DNA of 64,000 nucleotides, from the NCBI RefSeq assembly GCF_001659785.1, contig NZ_CP015961.1:1798001-1862000 (forward strand). The letters run 5' to 3'. The stretch is from Dietzia timorensis (GTDB lineage: Bacteria > Actinomycetota > Actinomycetes > Mycobacteriales > Mycobacteriaceae). Below, piece by piece: positions 34,423 to 43,203 of this stretch; the stretch's first letter is position 1, and the number at the start of each line of letters is the position of its first letter. The notes below the pieces were generated by a model. It ran no database searches. It was given only the letters and a program-made list of their open reading frames with translations, and had not been told where the DNA came from. The translations under genes were made by a program, and so were the position numbers.

Positions 34423-36183
34423 GTGGAGAAACAACCGCCGATCCACGCGTCAGCGGTGCCTGCATCGGGCGAACCCCCGAGCGTTACCCCCATGAGCGCC
34501 CACCCAGGAAGGCGGAGCATCGCCACTCGGTGGGGCGAGAGGATCGGGCACGCCTCGGCGACCTTCGGCGCGGCAACCTCGCGAATTGCGACGTCCGAGC
34601 ACGCTCATCAACCACTCGACGAAATCCGCGCCATCCGAGTAGCGAGGCTCCGGCTGCTGGGCACTGCGGCATCGATGCTCATGGCCTTCGGAGCGGTGGG
34701 CGCCGGAGCATTGCCGGTGTTGCAGAACCCGGCGCAGGGAGAACGCGTCGTCGGATTCCTGCTACGGGTTCAGCAAGGTTCGATGACAATCGCGATGATC
34801 GGCATGGTCGCGCTCACGTTGTGCTGGCTTGCGCTTGGCTATTACGCGCTGGGGCGCTCGTTCCGCGGAAGGCCGCTCCCCACGCTCCGGAGGCTCGAAC
34901 TCGACCGGATCATCGCCACGTGGGCCATCCCCCTGGCCGTCGCTCCCCCGATGTTCTCCAAGGACGTCTACAGTTATCTCGCCCACGGGGCGATGGCGGA
35001 AGTGCTGGGTGACCCGTATTCGCTGGGGCCGGTGGCGGCGCTCGGAGTCGACCACCCGCTCACGATCAACGTCCCGACCATGTGGCGGGAGACGGCCAAC
35101 CAATACGGCCCCGCCTTCCTTGCGATCGAACGCTTCGTCTTCGAGATCACCGGCGACAATGTCGTTGCGGGCCTGGCGATTCACCGAATCTTCGCGGTGC
35201 TCGGAATTATTGCGATGGCCTGGGCTATCCCGAGACTCGCGCGCCGCTGCGGGGTGTCCGACGTCGCCGCGCTGTGGCTTGGTGTCGGCAATCCGCTGGT
35301 GCTCTTCCATCTCGTCAGCGGTATCCATAGCGAATCGGTGATGCTCGGGTTCCTCGGCGTCGGTCTCGTCGCGGTTCTGCGCGCCACCGATCACCTCGGC
35401 CCGTGGGGCGCACGCGAGTATGCATTGTTCGTCGCCGGAACCGTGCTGGTGACGGCGGCGGCGATGGTCAAGCTGCCGGTCGCCGTCGCCCTCGGGTTCG
35501 TCGGTATCGCTCTCGCCCGCCGTCTTGGTACGAGTTGGGGCGCGTTCCTTCGTGCGGTGGGGGTCATGGCGGTCCTGTCGATCGCGACGACCCTCATTGC
35601 GATGGCTGTGACCGATTCGGGCTTCGGTTGGCTGACCAAGCTCGGCGCGGCCACTGCCGTGCGGTCCTGGCTTTCGCTACCCACGGCGTTCGGAGTCATC
35701 GTCGGCGCGCTGGGGCAGATACTCGGCCTCGGCGACCACACCGAGCAGGTACTGGCAATCACGCAGACCGGCGGGATGCTTGTCGCCGGACTATGGACGC
35801 TATGGCTTCTCTGGGTCGTGTGGAAGGGGCATCTCCACCCCCTCGGCGGGATGGGTCTGGCGTTGCTCGGGATCGTCCTCATGTTCCCCGTCGTCCAGCC
35901 CTGGTACGCGCTATGGGCAATGGTCCCGCTCGCGGCGTGGGTTTCGGCGTGGCGATTCCGCCTTCTCGTCATCGCGTATTCCGCGTTGCTCGCGTGCTTC
36001 GTGCTCCCGCCCGGATACGGTCCGCCTCCGGCGGTGACGATTGGCGCCTGGGTCGCCACGGTGATCGTGCTCGCCATCGGAATTCTTCTTTGCGCCTGGC
36101 GACCGGGCTATCTCCGCCTGGACCGGATCGCGCAGGGCGGTGGCTCGGCTCGCGCACGCGAGGACATACCATCGACAGCGTGA
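34423..36183 (+). CDS. mptB: alpha-(1->6)-mannosyltransferase, MptB-like (GT-C, polyprenol-P-mannose using)
   Basis: The 586-aa membrane protein has about 13 helices after a soluble N-terminus of ~75 residues. GT-C features are seen in the first outer loop: the acidic segment FSKDVYSYLAHGAMAEVLGD is where the catalytic Asp lies, and MWRETANQYGPAFLAIE follows. The family builds the mannan core of lipomannan and lipoarabinomannan outside the membrane. Position between sufR and an ABC-2 pair equals M. tuberculosis Rv1459c, the MptB gene. The GTG at 34423 has AAGGAG 7 nt upstream. Its stop overlaps the ABC ATPase start (GTGA). Confidence 0.9.
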   Translation: MEKQPPIHASAVPASGEPPSVTPMSAHPGRRSIATRWGERIGHASATFGAATSRIATSEHAHQPLDEIRAIRVARLRLLGTAASMLMAFGAVGAGALPVLQNPAQGERVVGFLLRVQQGSMTIAMIGMVALTLCWLALGYYALGRSFRGRPLPTLRRLELDRIIATWAIPLAVAPPMFSKDVYSYLAHGAMAEVLGDPYSLGPVAALGVDHPLTINVPTMWRETANQYGPAFLAIERFVFEITGDNVVAGLAIHRIFAVLGIIAMAWAIPRLARRCGVSDVAALWLGVGNPLVLFHLVSGIHSESVMLGFLGVGLVAVLRATDHLGPWGAREYALFVAGTVLVTAAAMVKLPVAVALGFVGIALARRLGTSWGAFLRAVGVMAVLSIATTLIAMAVTDSGFGWLTKLGAATAVRSWLSLPTAFGVIVGALGQILGLGDHTEQVLAITQTGGMLVAGLWTLWLLWVVWKGHLHPLGGMGLALLGIVLMFPVVQPWYALWAMVPLAAWVSAWRFRLLVIAYSALLACFVLPPGYGPPPAVTIGAWVATVIVLAIGILLCAWRPGYLRLDRIAQGGGSARAREDIPSTA

Positions 36184-37127
36184 CCAAGGCCGACGAGACT
36201 CTCGCATTGCGTGCCCGCGGGCTGGTTCGCCGATTCGGCGAGACCACTGCGGTAGATGGAATCGATCTGGATCTCCACCGCGGAGAGGTAATGGCGCTCC
36301 TGGGGCCGAACGGCGCAGGAAAGACCTCGACAGTGGAGATGTGCGAGGGGTTCATCGCCCCCGACGAGGGCTCGATATCGATTTTCGGTCTCGATCCCAT
36401 CGCCAACCGCGAACGGGTACACGCCCGGGTCGGGATGATGCTGCAGGGTGGCGGCGCCTACTCGGCCTCCCGCACGGAGGAGATGCTCCGGCTCATCGCC
36501 TCGTTCTACGCAGACCCGATCGACGTCGACTGGCTGCTCGACACACTCGGCATGCGCGAACATGGCCGTACCCCGTATCGCCGGCTATCCGGCGGACAAC
36601 AACAACGCCTCTCACTCGCCTGCGCCATCGTCGGTAAACCGGAATTGGTCTTCCTCGACGAGCCCACGGCCGGGCTCGACGCGCAGTCGCGCATCGCCGT
36701 GTGGGAGCTCGTTCGCGCGCTTAGGCGCGACGGCGTCGCGGTACTGCTCACCACGCACCTCATGGACGAGGCAGCCGAACTTGCCGATTCTGTCGTCATC
36801 ATCGACCGCGGCAGTGTCGTCGCCACCGGATCGCCCGAACAGATTTCGTCGCTCGGGCTCAACGACGGCGTGGTGGCGAGCTTCCATGACGACGTGGCTG
36901 CAAGCGAGCTGGAACGCCTCGCCGATGCCCTGAGCAACTTTGATGTGCGCGTACGTGGCGGGAACAGGGCCAACGAGATCAGCATCGATGGAGCTTCCTC
37001 CCCCGAGATCTTCGCCGCCGCCTGCGCGCATTTCGCCGCCAACGATATGGCGATCGAGAGAATCGGGCGCCACGAACGCTCCCTGGAAGATGTCTTCCTG
37101 GAGCTCACCGGGAAGGATCTTCGATGA
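36180..37127 (+). CDS. ABC-2 type exporter, ATP-binding protein (Rv1458c-like)
   Basis: The 315-aa ATPase has Walker A GPNGAGKTS, Q-loop MLQGGGAYS, signature LSGGQQQRLSLA, Walker B VFLDEPTAGLD and H-loop TTHLMDEA. A C-terminal domain of ~90 residues (from VVASFHDDVAASELE) is typical of drug- or lipid-exporting DrrA-like proteins. It starts with GTG overlapping the mptB stop and overlaps the permease start (ATGA), so all three are coupled. Cargo unknown; the link to mptB hints at a cell-envelope glycolipid, as inference. Confidence 0.9.
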   Translation: MTKADETLALRARGLVRRFGETTAVDGIDLDLHRGEVMALLGPNGAGKTSTVEMCEGFIAPDEGSISIFGLDPIANRERVHARVGMMLQGGGAYSASRTEEMLRLIASFYADPIDVDWLLDTLGMREHGRTPYRRLSGGQQQRLSLACAIVGKPELVFLDEPTAGLDAQSRIAVWELVRALRRDGVAVLLTTHLMDEAAELADSVVIIDRGSVVATGSPEQISSLGLNDGVVASFHDDVAASELERLADALSNFDVRVRGGNRANEISIDGASSPEIFAAACAHFAANDMAIERIGRHERSLEDVFLELTGKDLR

Positions 37128-37897
37128 GCGAGCTATTCCCCGCCGGAACATTCTCCAACCCCTCGGCGCCGGCCACCCGCGCAGCGATGCTGCGCTCCCA
37201 GACCAAGATGGAAGTCTCGTTGTTCGTGCGCAACGGCGAACAACTTCTCCTCGCCCTGTTCATCCCGGCCGCCCTGTTGTTCGGGCTCACGATGTTCGGA
37301 GGCGACGCCATCCCGGATCCGCGGGTCGACCACGCTGTGATGACCGTGTTCGCCGTGGCGATCATGTCGAGCGCCTTCACCGGGCAGGCCATCGCCGTCG
37401 GCTTCGATCGCCGCTATGGTGCGCTCAAACGCCTCGGCGGCACACCTCTCCCCCGTTCGATAATCGTCGGCGGCAAGGTCGCCGCCGTCCTCGTCATCGT
37501 TCTCGGCCAACTGGTCATTCTCGGGATCATCGCCGCGCTTCTCGGCTGGCGCCCCTCGCTCGGCGGCCTGCTTCTCGCGCTCATCCCGGTGATACTCGGT
37601 GTCACGGCGTTCTGCAGCCTCGGGCTGCTGCTCGGTGGCACGCTCAAGGCCGAGATCACCCTCGGCCTGGCGAACCTCATCTGGTTCGTTCTCCTCGGCT
37701 TCGCCGGGCTCGCTACCGGCATCGTCGAGGTATCCGATTCGGTGCACAACGTCCTGCTCCTCGTCCCCTCTTATGCGCTGACGGCGGGGATCGGCGAATC
37801 GCTTGCCGGGAGCATGCCGGCGATGGAGCTCATCGTGCTGGCGGCGTGGTCGCTTCTCGGGGTGACGGCTGCCTCCCGCTTCTTCTCGTTTACCTAG
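37124..37897 (+). CDS. ABC-2 type exporter, permease (Rv1457c-like)
   Basis: This 257-aa permease has six hydrophobic segments: near 40-60, 70-95, 112-140, 145-170, 175-200 and 235-255. Between helices 2 and 3 stands RRYGALKRLGGTPLPR, the coupling loop of ABC-2 permeases (like GTPL/RGTPL motifs in DrrB). It pairs with the ATPase directly before it (4-nt overlap). ctaA follows after 106 nt with its own promoter. The order ATPase-permease-ctaA is conserved in mycobacteria and corynebacteria, so a role linked to heme or the envelope is possible. Confidence 0.88.
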   Translation: MSELFPAGTFSNPSAPATRAAMLRSQTKMEVSLFVRNGEQLLLALFIPAALLFGLTMFGGDAIPDPRVDHAVMTVFAVAIMSSAFTGQAIAVGFDRRYGALKRLGGTPLPRSIIVGGKVAAVLVIVLGQLVILGIIAALLGWRPSLGGLLLALIPVILGVTAFCSLGLLLGGTLKAEITLGLANLIWFVLLGFAGLATGIVEVSDSVHNVLLLVPSYALTAGIGESLAGSMPAMELIVLAAWSLLGVTAASRFFSFT

Positions 37898-37989
37898 GCG
37901 AAATCGCGGCAGGTCCGCCAGGGTTCCACCTCCGACGTCATAAATGGAGTGTTGCTCCACCCAAATGCTGGGATCGGCGGCCCCGGCAA

Positions 37990-37995
37990 TACAAT
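37990..37995 (+). promoter_or_regulatory. ctaA: candidate -10 box of ctaA, leaderless start
   Basis: TACAAT ends 8 nt before the ctaA GTG at 38004. Transcription would begin at or next to the start codon, giving a leaderless message. No Shine-Dalgarno is seen before the GTG, which agrees. No good -35 is visible at 16-18 nt. Confidence 0.5.
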
Positions 37996-38003
37996 TGGTA
38001 GGC

Positions 38004-39011
38004 GTGAGCAGCACGAGCCAGTCGGACGCAAGACCCTCCCCCGATTCCGCCGCCGAGGCGCGAGACCCAGGGGGTAAGGCCCGCTCGCTACTGATGCGGT
38101 TGCCCGAGCCGAGTCTGCGAATCCAGTGGTGGCTGGCCCTGGTCAACCTGATCTGCCAGATCGGGATCATGGCCTCCGGTGCCACGGTCCGAGTGACCGC
38201 ATCCGGACTCGGCTGCGAGACGTGGCCCCGATGCAACGGAGACAGCTTCGTTCCGGTGCCCGGCGCGGCGCCGTGGATTCACCAGCTCATCGAATTCGGC
38301 AACCGGACACTTACTTTCGTGCTTACGGCGGTGTCCATCGCTCTCCTACTCGCCGTCTTGCGCGCGGGACGGCGCAAGCATCTGCGATTGCTCGCTTGGA
38401 TCATGCCGTTCGGCATTCTCGCCCAGGGCATCGTCGGCGGTATCACCGTGCTAGCCGGTCTACTGTGGTGGACCGTCGCCCTGCACCTCATCCCGTCGCT
38501 GGCGTTGGTCTGGTTCGCGTCGATTCTGTTCGCCCGGATCCGCGAAGACGACGATGAAACGGTCCGGCGCACCGTGGGGACGCCGCTGCGCCTCCTCACG
38601 CTACTCTCCGGCGTCGCCCTCGCCGCCGTACTGGTCACAGGCACGCTGGTCACCGGGGCGGGGCCTCACGCCGGCGATGTGCGGGTCGGCGCGCACGAAC
38701 GCCTCCAGATCGACATCGACCTGCTCGCCCATATCCACGGCGAGCTCATGCTCGCGTACCTCGCGCTGGTTATCGGGCTGATATTCGCGCTCTACGCCGT
38801 CGGCACGGAGCGACTCGTCAAGCGCCGCGCCATCTATCTGGCCATCGGCGTACTCGGCCAGGGGCTCATCGGAATCGTCCAGTACTGGATGGGCGTGCCG
38901 GAGGTGCTCGTCGTCGCGCACGTGGCCGGAGCAGGTATTGTCACCGCGTTGACGGGCATGTTGTGGGCTTCGGGTCGCTCGCGCAGCGCAGCGCTCTCGG
39001 CCGTCGAATAA
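38004..39011 (+). CDS. ctaA: heme A synthase CtaA
   Basis: The 335-aa protein has about eight membrane helices in two four-helix halves. It oxidises the C8 methyl of heme O to give heme A for cytochrome aa3. Seen are TASGLGCETWPRCNGDSFVP (first loop with the family cysteines and WPxC), HQLIEFGNRTLTF with a heme-ligand His, HLIPSLALVWFA, HIHGELMLAYLAL and VVAHVAGAGIVTA. The GTG at 38004 is chosen because it starts next to the TACAAT box; an upstream in-frame ATG (37944) lacks support. ctaB lies 4 kb away. A clear terminator follows. Confidence 0.93.
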   Translation: MSSTSQSDARPSPDSAAEARDPGGKARSLLMRLPEPSLRIQWWLALVNLICQIGIMASGATVRVTASGLGCETWPRCNGDSFVPVPGAAPWIHQLIEFGNRTLTFVLTAVSIALLLAVLRAGRRKHLRLLAWIMPFGILAQGIVGGITVLAGLLWWTVALHLIPSLALVWFASILFARIREDDDETVRRTVGTPLRLLTLLSGVALAAVLVTGTLVTGAGPHAGDVRVGAHERLQIDIDLLAHIHGELMLAYLALVIGLIFALYAVGTERLVKRRAIYLAIGVLGQGLIGIVQYWMGVPEVLVVAHVAGAGIVTALTGMLWASGRSRSAALSAVE

Positions 39012-39054
39012 GCGCGCTGGGGAGGACCGAACTCCACCACTGAGAGCAGAAAAG

Positions 39055-39076
39055 GCCCGGCGTGCGCGCCGGGCCA
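39055..39076. terminator. bidirectional intrinsic terminator after ctaA
   Basis: GGCCCGGCG and CGCCGGGCC form a perfect 9-bp stem with loop TGCG. AAAA lies directly before and ATTTT directly after, so it gives a U-run on both strands. It separates ctaA from the convergent repeat-protein gene. Confidence 0.85.
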
Positions 39077-39106
39077 TTTTCCTGTGCTGGGGCGAGTCCA
39101 GTTCGT

Positions 39107-40735
39107 CTAGACGAGCTTGGACGAACCCGCCATCTTCTTCCAGTGGCCCGCGGGAACATCGACCTTGAGCGTCGTCTTCTTCGACCAATCGTCCTCCTCG
39201 AGCGCCGGTACGGCTTCGAGGACCGCGTGGGCCTGCTCAAGGGTGTCGACGAACTGATCGCCGAGCACGCCATCATCTCCGACGAGGGACAGGCGTACTC
39301 CTCGTCGACCGACAGGCTGGATGACGACGAAGGCCGAATCCCCATGAGCACGGATGAACTTCTTGACGTTCTTCACGGTCTTCTCCGGCGCCTTCGGTCC
39401 CTCGGGCTCGGCCGGCGCCTCAGGCTCCTTTTCCGCGGTATTTTCCTTGTCCGAAGACGAGGAAGCTGTGGCAGCGCCCGCGGCTGCGGCGGCGCCTCCG
39501 GTCGCGGTCGCAGCGGCTGCAGTCTTCGCCGAGCTGTCGTCCTTCTCCTCCGCGGTAGCGTCCGTGGTGGGCTTGTCGCCCTCGTCCTCTGGCGCGCTCG
39601 CCTCGGACGTGCCGCCACCGAGGCTCAAGCCGCCCGAGCCACCGCCCGGTGCAGCGGCCTTCGAACCGCCGCCTAGCTTTAGGCCGCCCGAGCCGCCGCT
39701 GCTCTTCGGTGCGACCTTCTGCTGCTCTTCCGCAGCGGGCTTCTCGGTATCCGCAGACGCCTCTTTCGCCGCGTCGTCCTCGGTGGGCGAAGACTTTTCG
39801 GCAGTACCGCCGCCTAGCTTGAGGCCACCCGAGCCGCCGCCGGGCGCTTTCGCCTTTGAGCCGCCACCGAGCTTGAGCCCGCCTCCCGCGGCCGGGGCGC
39901 CCGAAGTCTTCTTCTCCTCGGTCGTGTCAGCCTGTCCTCCAGTGCCAGCAGAATCGGCGGCGGACGATTCGGCCTCTGCGGCCTTCGCATCGGAATCAGC
40001 TTCGGAACCGTCGCTCGCCGAGCTGGAGGCGGCAGCCGCAGCTCCCGCGGCACCTGCGCCAGCAGCGGCCGCAGCGCCTCCGAGCGCGAGCTTATTGGCG
40101 CCGCCGCCCGGCGCCTTTGCCTTGGAACTGCCGCCAAGTGAAAGACCGCCGCCCGATGCCGGGGCGCCGGAAGTCTTCTCCTCCCGGGGTGCGTCCTTCG
40201 CGCCGGCCTGCGGCTCCTCGGGCGTCGGCTCATTCGGCGCCTCCGCTGCAGGCGCGTCGTCCGCAGAAGTCGCGGTCGCGTCATCTGCGGCCGACCTATT
40301 TGCGGCGCCCGCGCCGCCGGCGGGAGCGAGCGTGTTGGCCCCACCGCCGGGCGCCTTGGCGCGCGAGGAGCCTAGTTGCAGCTTGCCGCCCGCGCTCTCG
40401 GCAGACTCAGACGCCGGGGCACCGACCTTGAGCCCGCCGCCTTCGCTACCCGAATCCGTGGTGTCGGCGGAACTCTCCGCTGTCTCGGTGGTGCCCGTGT
40501 CGGTGGCCGGCTGCTCGTCCTGCGCGGCGCCTTCCGCGTCGTCGTGGGAGGTGCTGCCTCCGGCGTCATCCACCGACAACGTCGTATCGTCGGCGGAGCC
40601 GGCCGCCTGTTCGACGGGGTCCGTACCTCCGGAAGTGCCACCGGACAAGGAAATGTTGCCCTCGGCCCTTGCCTTCGGGCCCTGCCCATATCGCGAGTGA
40701 AGTTGCAGTTTGCCGCTGCCCTGCGAGGAAGTCAT
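39107..40735 (-). CDS. low-complexity repeat protein with conserved C-terminal domain
   Basis: I do not recognise a named family. The 542-aa protein begins MTSSQGSGKLQLHSRYGQG. Residues ~35-440 are disordered, rich in Ala, Gly, Ser, Glu and Asp. They contain four copies of a motif close to GGLKLGGGSKAKAPGGG at about 116-132, 195-212, 284-301 and 350-366, with half copies after the last two. Between copies lie acidic stretches and an Ala/Gly run (219-239). The last ~90 residues (from VKNVKKFIRAHG) look folded, with SAFVVIQPVGRRGVRLSLVG and ending HWKKMAGSSKLV. No signal peptide or helix is seen. The position equals Rv1455 of M. tuberculosis, between ctaA and qor. TAAGAT 7 nt before the ATG suggests a leaderless message. 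Confidence 0.7.
   Translation of the reverse strand: MTSSQGSGKLQLHSRYGQGPKARAEGNISLSGGTSGGTDPVEQAAGSADDTTLSVDDAGGSTSHDDAEGAAQDEQPATDTGTTETAESSADTTDSGSEGGGLKVGAPASESAESAGGKLQLGSSRAKAPGGGANTLAPAGGAGAANRSAADDATATSADDAPAAEAPNEPTPEEPQAGAKDAPREEKTSGAPASGGGLSLGGSSKAKAPGGGANKLALGGAAAAAGAGAAGAAAAASSSASDGSEADSDAKAAEAESSAADSAGTGGQADTTEEKKTSGAPAAGGGLKLGGGSKAKAPGGGSGGLKLGGGTAEKSSPTEDDAAKEASADTEKPAAEEQQKVAPKSSGGSGGLKLGGGSKAAAPGGGSGGLSLGGGTSEASAPEDEGDKPTTDATAEEKDDSSAKTAAAATATGGAAAAAGAATASSSSDKENTAEKEPEAPAEPEGPKAPEKTVKNVKKFIRAHGDSAFVVIQPVGRRGVRLSLVGDDGVLGDQFVDTLEQAHAVLEAVPALEEDDWSKKTTLKVDVPAGHWKKMAGSSKLV
39611..40390 (-). repeat. region encoding four GGLxLGG-SKAKAPGGG repeats
   Basis: Copies lie at about 40340-40390, 40100-40153, 39833-39886 (plus half copy to 39806) and 39638-39688 (plus half copy to 39611). 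The unit encodes a Gly-rich strand with two hydrophobic positions, a basic SKAK step and APGGG. Spacing shrinks toward the C-terminus, from about 190 to 145 nt between copies. The long uninterrupted frame on the opposite strand is a by-product of the biased composition. Confidence 0.75.
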
Positions 40736-40795
40736 GGCGGCTATCTTACCGGCCGGTAGTGGCAAACCCGATTCGCCACGGGCAATACTTGAACT

Positions 40796-41764
40796 ATGCA
40801 TGCAATAGTCGTTTTCTCCCACGGTGGACCCGATGTTCTCGAGTACGCGGAAGTCAAGGATCCCGAGCCGGGAATCGGCGAGCTTCTCGTGCGCCCCGTA
40901 CGCATCGGAGTCAATTACATCGACACGTATTTTCGCGAAGGCCTCTACCCGCGCGAGACCCCGTACATCCCCGGCGATGAGGGTGCCGGCGTCGTGGTGA
41001 CCGTGGGTACCGGCGTGTCCGAGTTCGCGCCCGGCGACCGTGTCGCCTGGTGCCGCGCGGAGTCGAGCTATGCGCAATACGTGCGGGTCCCGGCGGCTCA
41101 CGCCGTCAGGGTTCCCGACGAACTGTCCGACGAGGTCGCCGCCTCCGCGCTCTTGCAGGGAATGACGGCGCACTATCTTGTGAACGACACCCACCGCGCG
41201 GTCCCCGGGGACTACGTGCTCGTCCACGCCGGAGCAGGTGGCGTCGGGCAGCTATTGATCCAGATGTGCGTGCACAACGGATTCAAGGTCATTGCTACGA
41301 CCTCCACCGAGGACAAAGCCGACATCGCGCGAGCTCGGGGCGCACAAGCGGTGCTGCGGTACGAGGACGCGAGCCCGGAAACCATCAAACGGATGTCTGA
41401 CGGCGGAGTGGCGACGGTTTTCGACGGCGTCGGAGCCAGCACGTTCAACAACTCGCTCGCGAGCCTGCGCGCCCGGGGCACGATGGTTCTCTACGGCGCG
41501 GCCTCGGGGCCGGTGCCTCCATTCGACATCCAGCGGCTCAATTCCGGAGGTTCGTTGCAGCTCACGAGGCCGACGCTGGCACACTTCATCTCGACTCGCG
41601 AGGAATTCCTCGACCGTGCCGGCGACGTGCTTGGGGCTCTCGCTCGCGGTGAACTGACGCTGGACGTGGGGGCGACGTTCCCGCTGTCCGAAGCGGCCCG
41701 CGCGCACCGGGCACTGCAATCGCGCGCTACGACCGGGTCGATCGTCCTCGACCCACTGGCGTGA
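40796..41764 (+). CDS. qor: quinone oxidoreductase, zeta-crystallin/QOR family
   Basis: The 322-aa NADPH-dependent enzyme is an MDR protein without the catalytic zinc. Seen are HGGPDVLEY and GVNYIDTYFREGLYP (the QOR substrate loop), PYIPGDEGAGVV, and the nucleotide-binding HAGAGGVGQLLIQM near residue 145. QOR reduces quinones by one electron and is cytosolic. The ATG at 40796 has no ribosome binding site, and its 60-nt gap to the divergent repeat protein must hold both promoters; a leaderless start is likely. Position equals Rv1454c. Confidence 0.9.
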   Translation: MHAIVVFSHGGPDVLEYAEVKDPEPGIGELLVRPVRIGVNYIDTYFREGLYPRETPYIPGDEGAGVVVTVGTGVSEFAPGDRVAWCRAESSYAQYVRVPAAHAVRVPDELSDEVAASALLQGMTAHYLVNDTHRAVPGDYVLVHAGAGGVGQLLIQMCVHNGFKVIATTSTEDKADIARARGAQAVLRYEDASPETIKRMSDGGVATVFDGVGASTFNNSLASLRARGTMVLYGAASGPVPPFDIQRLNSGGSLQLTRPTLAHFISTREEFLDRAGDVLGALARGELTLDVGATFPLSEAARAHRALQSRATTGSIVLDPLA

Positions 41765-41789
41765 CCCGAATACGGGAGGCGGGCAAGCC

Positions 41790-41829
41790 GGTTCCGGCAC
41801 CAGAAGCTCCCGGAACCCATGGGTGCCGG
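41790..41829. terminator. two alternative hairpins between qor and ctaB
   Basis: GGTTCCGG (41790-41797) pairs with CCGGAACC (41810-41817); CCGGCACC (41794-41801) pairs with GGTGCCGG (41822-41829). The two 8-bp stems share bases and exclude each other. Both lie between convergent genes, so they probably end transcription. Confidence 0.45.
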
Positions 41830-41840
41830 GACATCCGACG

Positions 41841-42881
41841 TCAGGATAGGTACCCGGAGACCGTCTGGAGGCCGAGGACCGCATCGACGGACAGCGCGAC
41901 GAAAACGGCGGCGAGGTAATTGTTCGAGAGGATGAACAGTGCGAGCGGCTTTACCTCGACGCCGCGTTTGACGCCCGCATGGAGGCGGTGGGCCATGATG
42001 ATGAACCAGGCGCCGAAGCCGACCGCGCCTGCCGCATAGATCCACCCGGCGGCGGGAATGAGCAGGAACGTGACGAGCACCGTGACCCACGTGTAGATGA
42101 GGATCTGCCGGGTGACCTCGATCGGCGTCTTGACCACGGGCAGCATCGGCACACCGGCAGCCTTGTAGTCCTCCTTGTACCGCATGGACAGCGCCCACGT
42201 GTGCGGCGGAGTCCAGAAGAAGATGATGAGGAACAGGACGATCGCCTGCCACCAGTTGGCGTCCTGGCCGTCGGGAAGGTTGTCGGCGATCACGGCCCAC
42301 GACACGAGCACCGGCATGCATCCAGCCGCGCCTCCCCACACGACGTTCTGCCAGGTGCGTCGCTTGAGGACCATCGTGTAGACGAGGACGTAGAACAGCA
42401 CCGTGGCCAGGATGAATCCCGCCGCCAGCCAGCTCTTGGCGAGGAGCCCGAGCCACAGCATCGAACCGACGGTCAGGGTTGTCGCGAAGATGAACGCCGC
42501 ACGGCGTGTCACCGCGTGGCGGGCCAGTGGGCGCTTCTCCGTGCGCTTCATCACCTGGTCGATGTCGTAGTCGACCACCATGTTGTACGTGTTGGCGCCG
42601 GCCGCGCCCATCCAACCGCCGACCAACGTGAGGAGCGTGAGCGAGAGGTGGACGTTGCCGCGGTCCGCCTGGAGAAGCGCCGGGATGGCGGCGACGAGGA
42701 GGAGCTCAATGACACGCGGCTTGGTGAGCGCGAGGTAGGCCCCGAGAACGTCGAGCACGCGCCGACCGAACGAGGGAGAGGAGGGGGCAGCGGGACCGGG
42801 GGCGGTATCGCCGGTCCCATCCGGTTGCCGAGAATCTGCCGACGCCGAAACGTCACCCCGACCTTGCCTGGACTCGTGCAC
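41841..42881 (-). CDS. ctaB: protoheme IX farnesyltransferase (heme O synthase) CtaB
   Basis: The 346-aa membrane protein is a UbiA-type prenyltransferase with about nine helices after a disordered start of ~40 residues. [19 protein letters not shown] is the family start. [20 protein letters not shown] carries the first Asp-rich motif, and [13 protein letters not shown] the second. [15 protein letters not shown] is specific for CtaB. It adds farnesyl to heme b, giving heme O, the substrate of CtaA. The GTG at 42881 has GGAGAG 5 nt upstream. It is divergent from tkt across 322 nt. Confidence 0.94.
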   Translation of the reverse strand: MHESRQGRGDVSASADSRQPDGTGDTAPGPAAPSSPSFGRRVLDVLGAYLALTKPRVIELLLVAAIPALLQADRGNVHLSLTLLTLVGGWMGAAGANTYNMVVDYDIDQVMKRTEKRPLARHAVTRRAAFIFATTLTVGSMLWLGLLAKSWLAAGFILATVLFYVLVYTMVLKRRTWQNVVWGGAAGCMPVLVSWAVIADNLPDGQDANWWQAIVLFLIIFFWTPPHTWALSMRYKEDYKAAGVPMLPVVKTPIEVTRQILIYTWVTVLVTFLLIPAAGWIYAAGAVGFGAWFIIMAHRLHAGVKRGVEVKPLALFILSNNYLAAVFVALSVDAVLGLQTVSGYLS

Positions 42882-43203
42882 TGCTCTCCTCTGATCGCGC
42901 CGTGCGCCGCTTTCCGAAGAACTGGATTAACGGCGCCGCGCGGATGGACGATCGCTTTATGGCAAACTGGCGCGCACCGAAGCTCCGGTGTGCCGAGTGC
43001 CAACTGCTGTATGAGTCTACGTGGCGCCTCGAAGCAAGACGCAATCATGGTCGGTGGATGGTGGGCGAGCAGACACATTCGGGTTGTCGTCACTAGGCTG
43101 AAGGGGTACGCGTGTCGGCGGTTCTCGCTCGCAGCCGTTTACCCTTCGGGCAAAGTGAACCATTGACCTTGCAATTAATAGACAAAATGGGAGTGCCTCT
43201 ACA
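42882..43203. promoter_or_regulatory. 322-bp divergent intergenic region, ctaB/tkt
   Basis: No gene is supported here. A 64-codon frame at 42902-43096 has no ribosome binding site and unusual composition for this genome (many W, C, N), so I leave it out. Promoters of ctaB and of the pentose phosphate operon should lie here. The AT-rich stretch 43163-43188, containing TTGACC at 43163-43168, is the best promoter-like part for tkt, but a good -10 at proper distance is not seen. GGGAG lies 12 nt before the tkt GTG. Confidence 0.5.

Noticed and set aside
39354-40700. 448-codon plus-strand frame rich in Pro, Ala, Ser and Phe
   Set aside because: Antisense image of the Gly/Ala repeat protein; composition follows from the repeats, and no start signal is present.
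42902-43096. 64-codon frame in the ctaB-tkt gap
   Set aside because: No ribosome binding site, atypical residue use, no known relative.
41979-43166. 395-codon plus-strand frame opposite ctaB
   Set aside because: Charged antisense image of a membrane protein gene; no family likeness.
43163-43191. A complete -35/-10 promoter for tkt
   Set aside because: TTGACC is present but no acceptable -10 lies 16-18 nt downstream, so only the region is reported.
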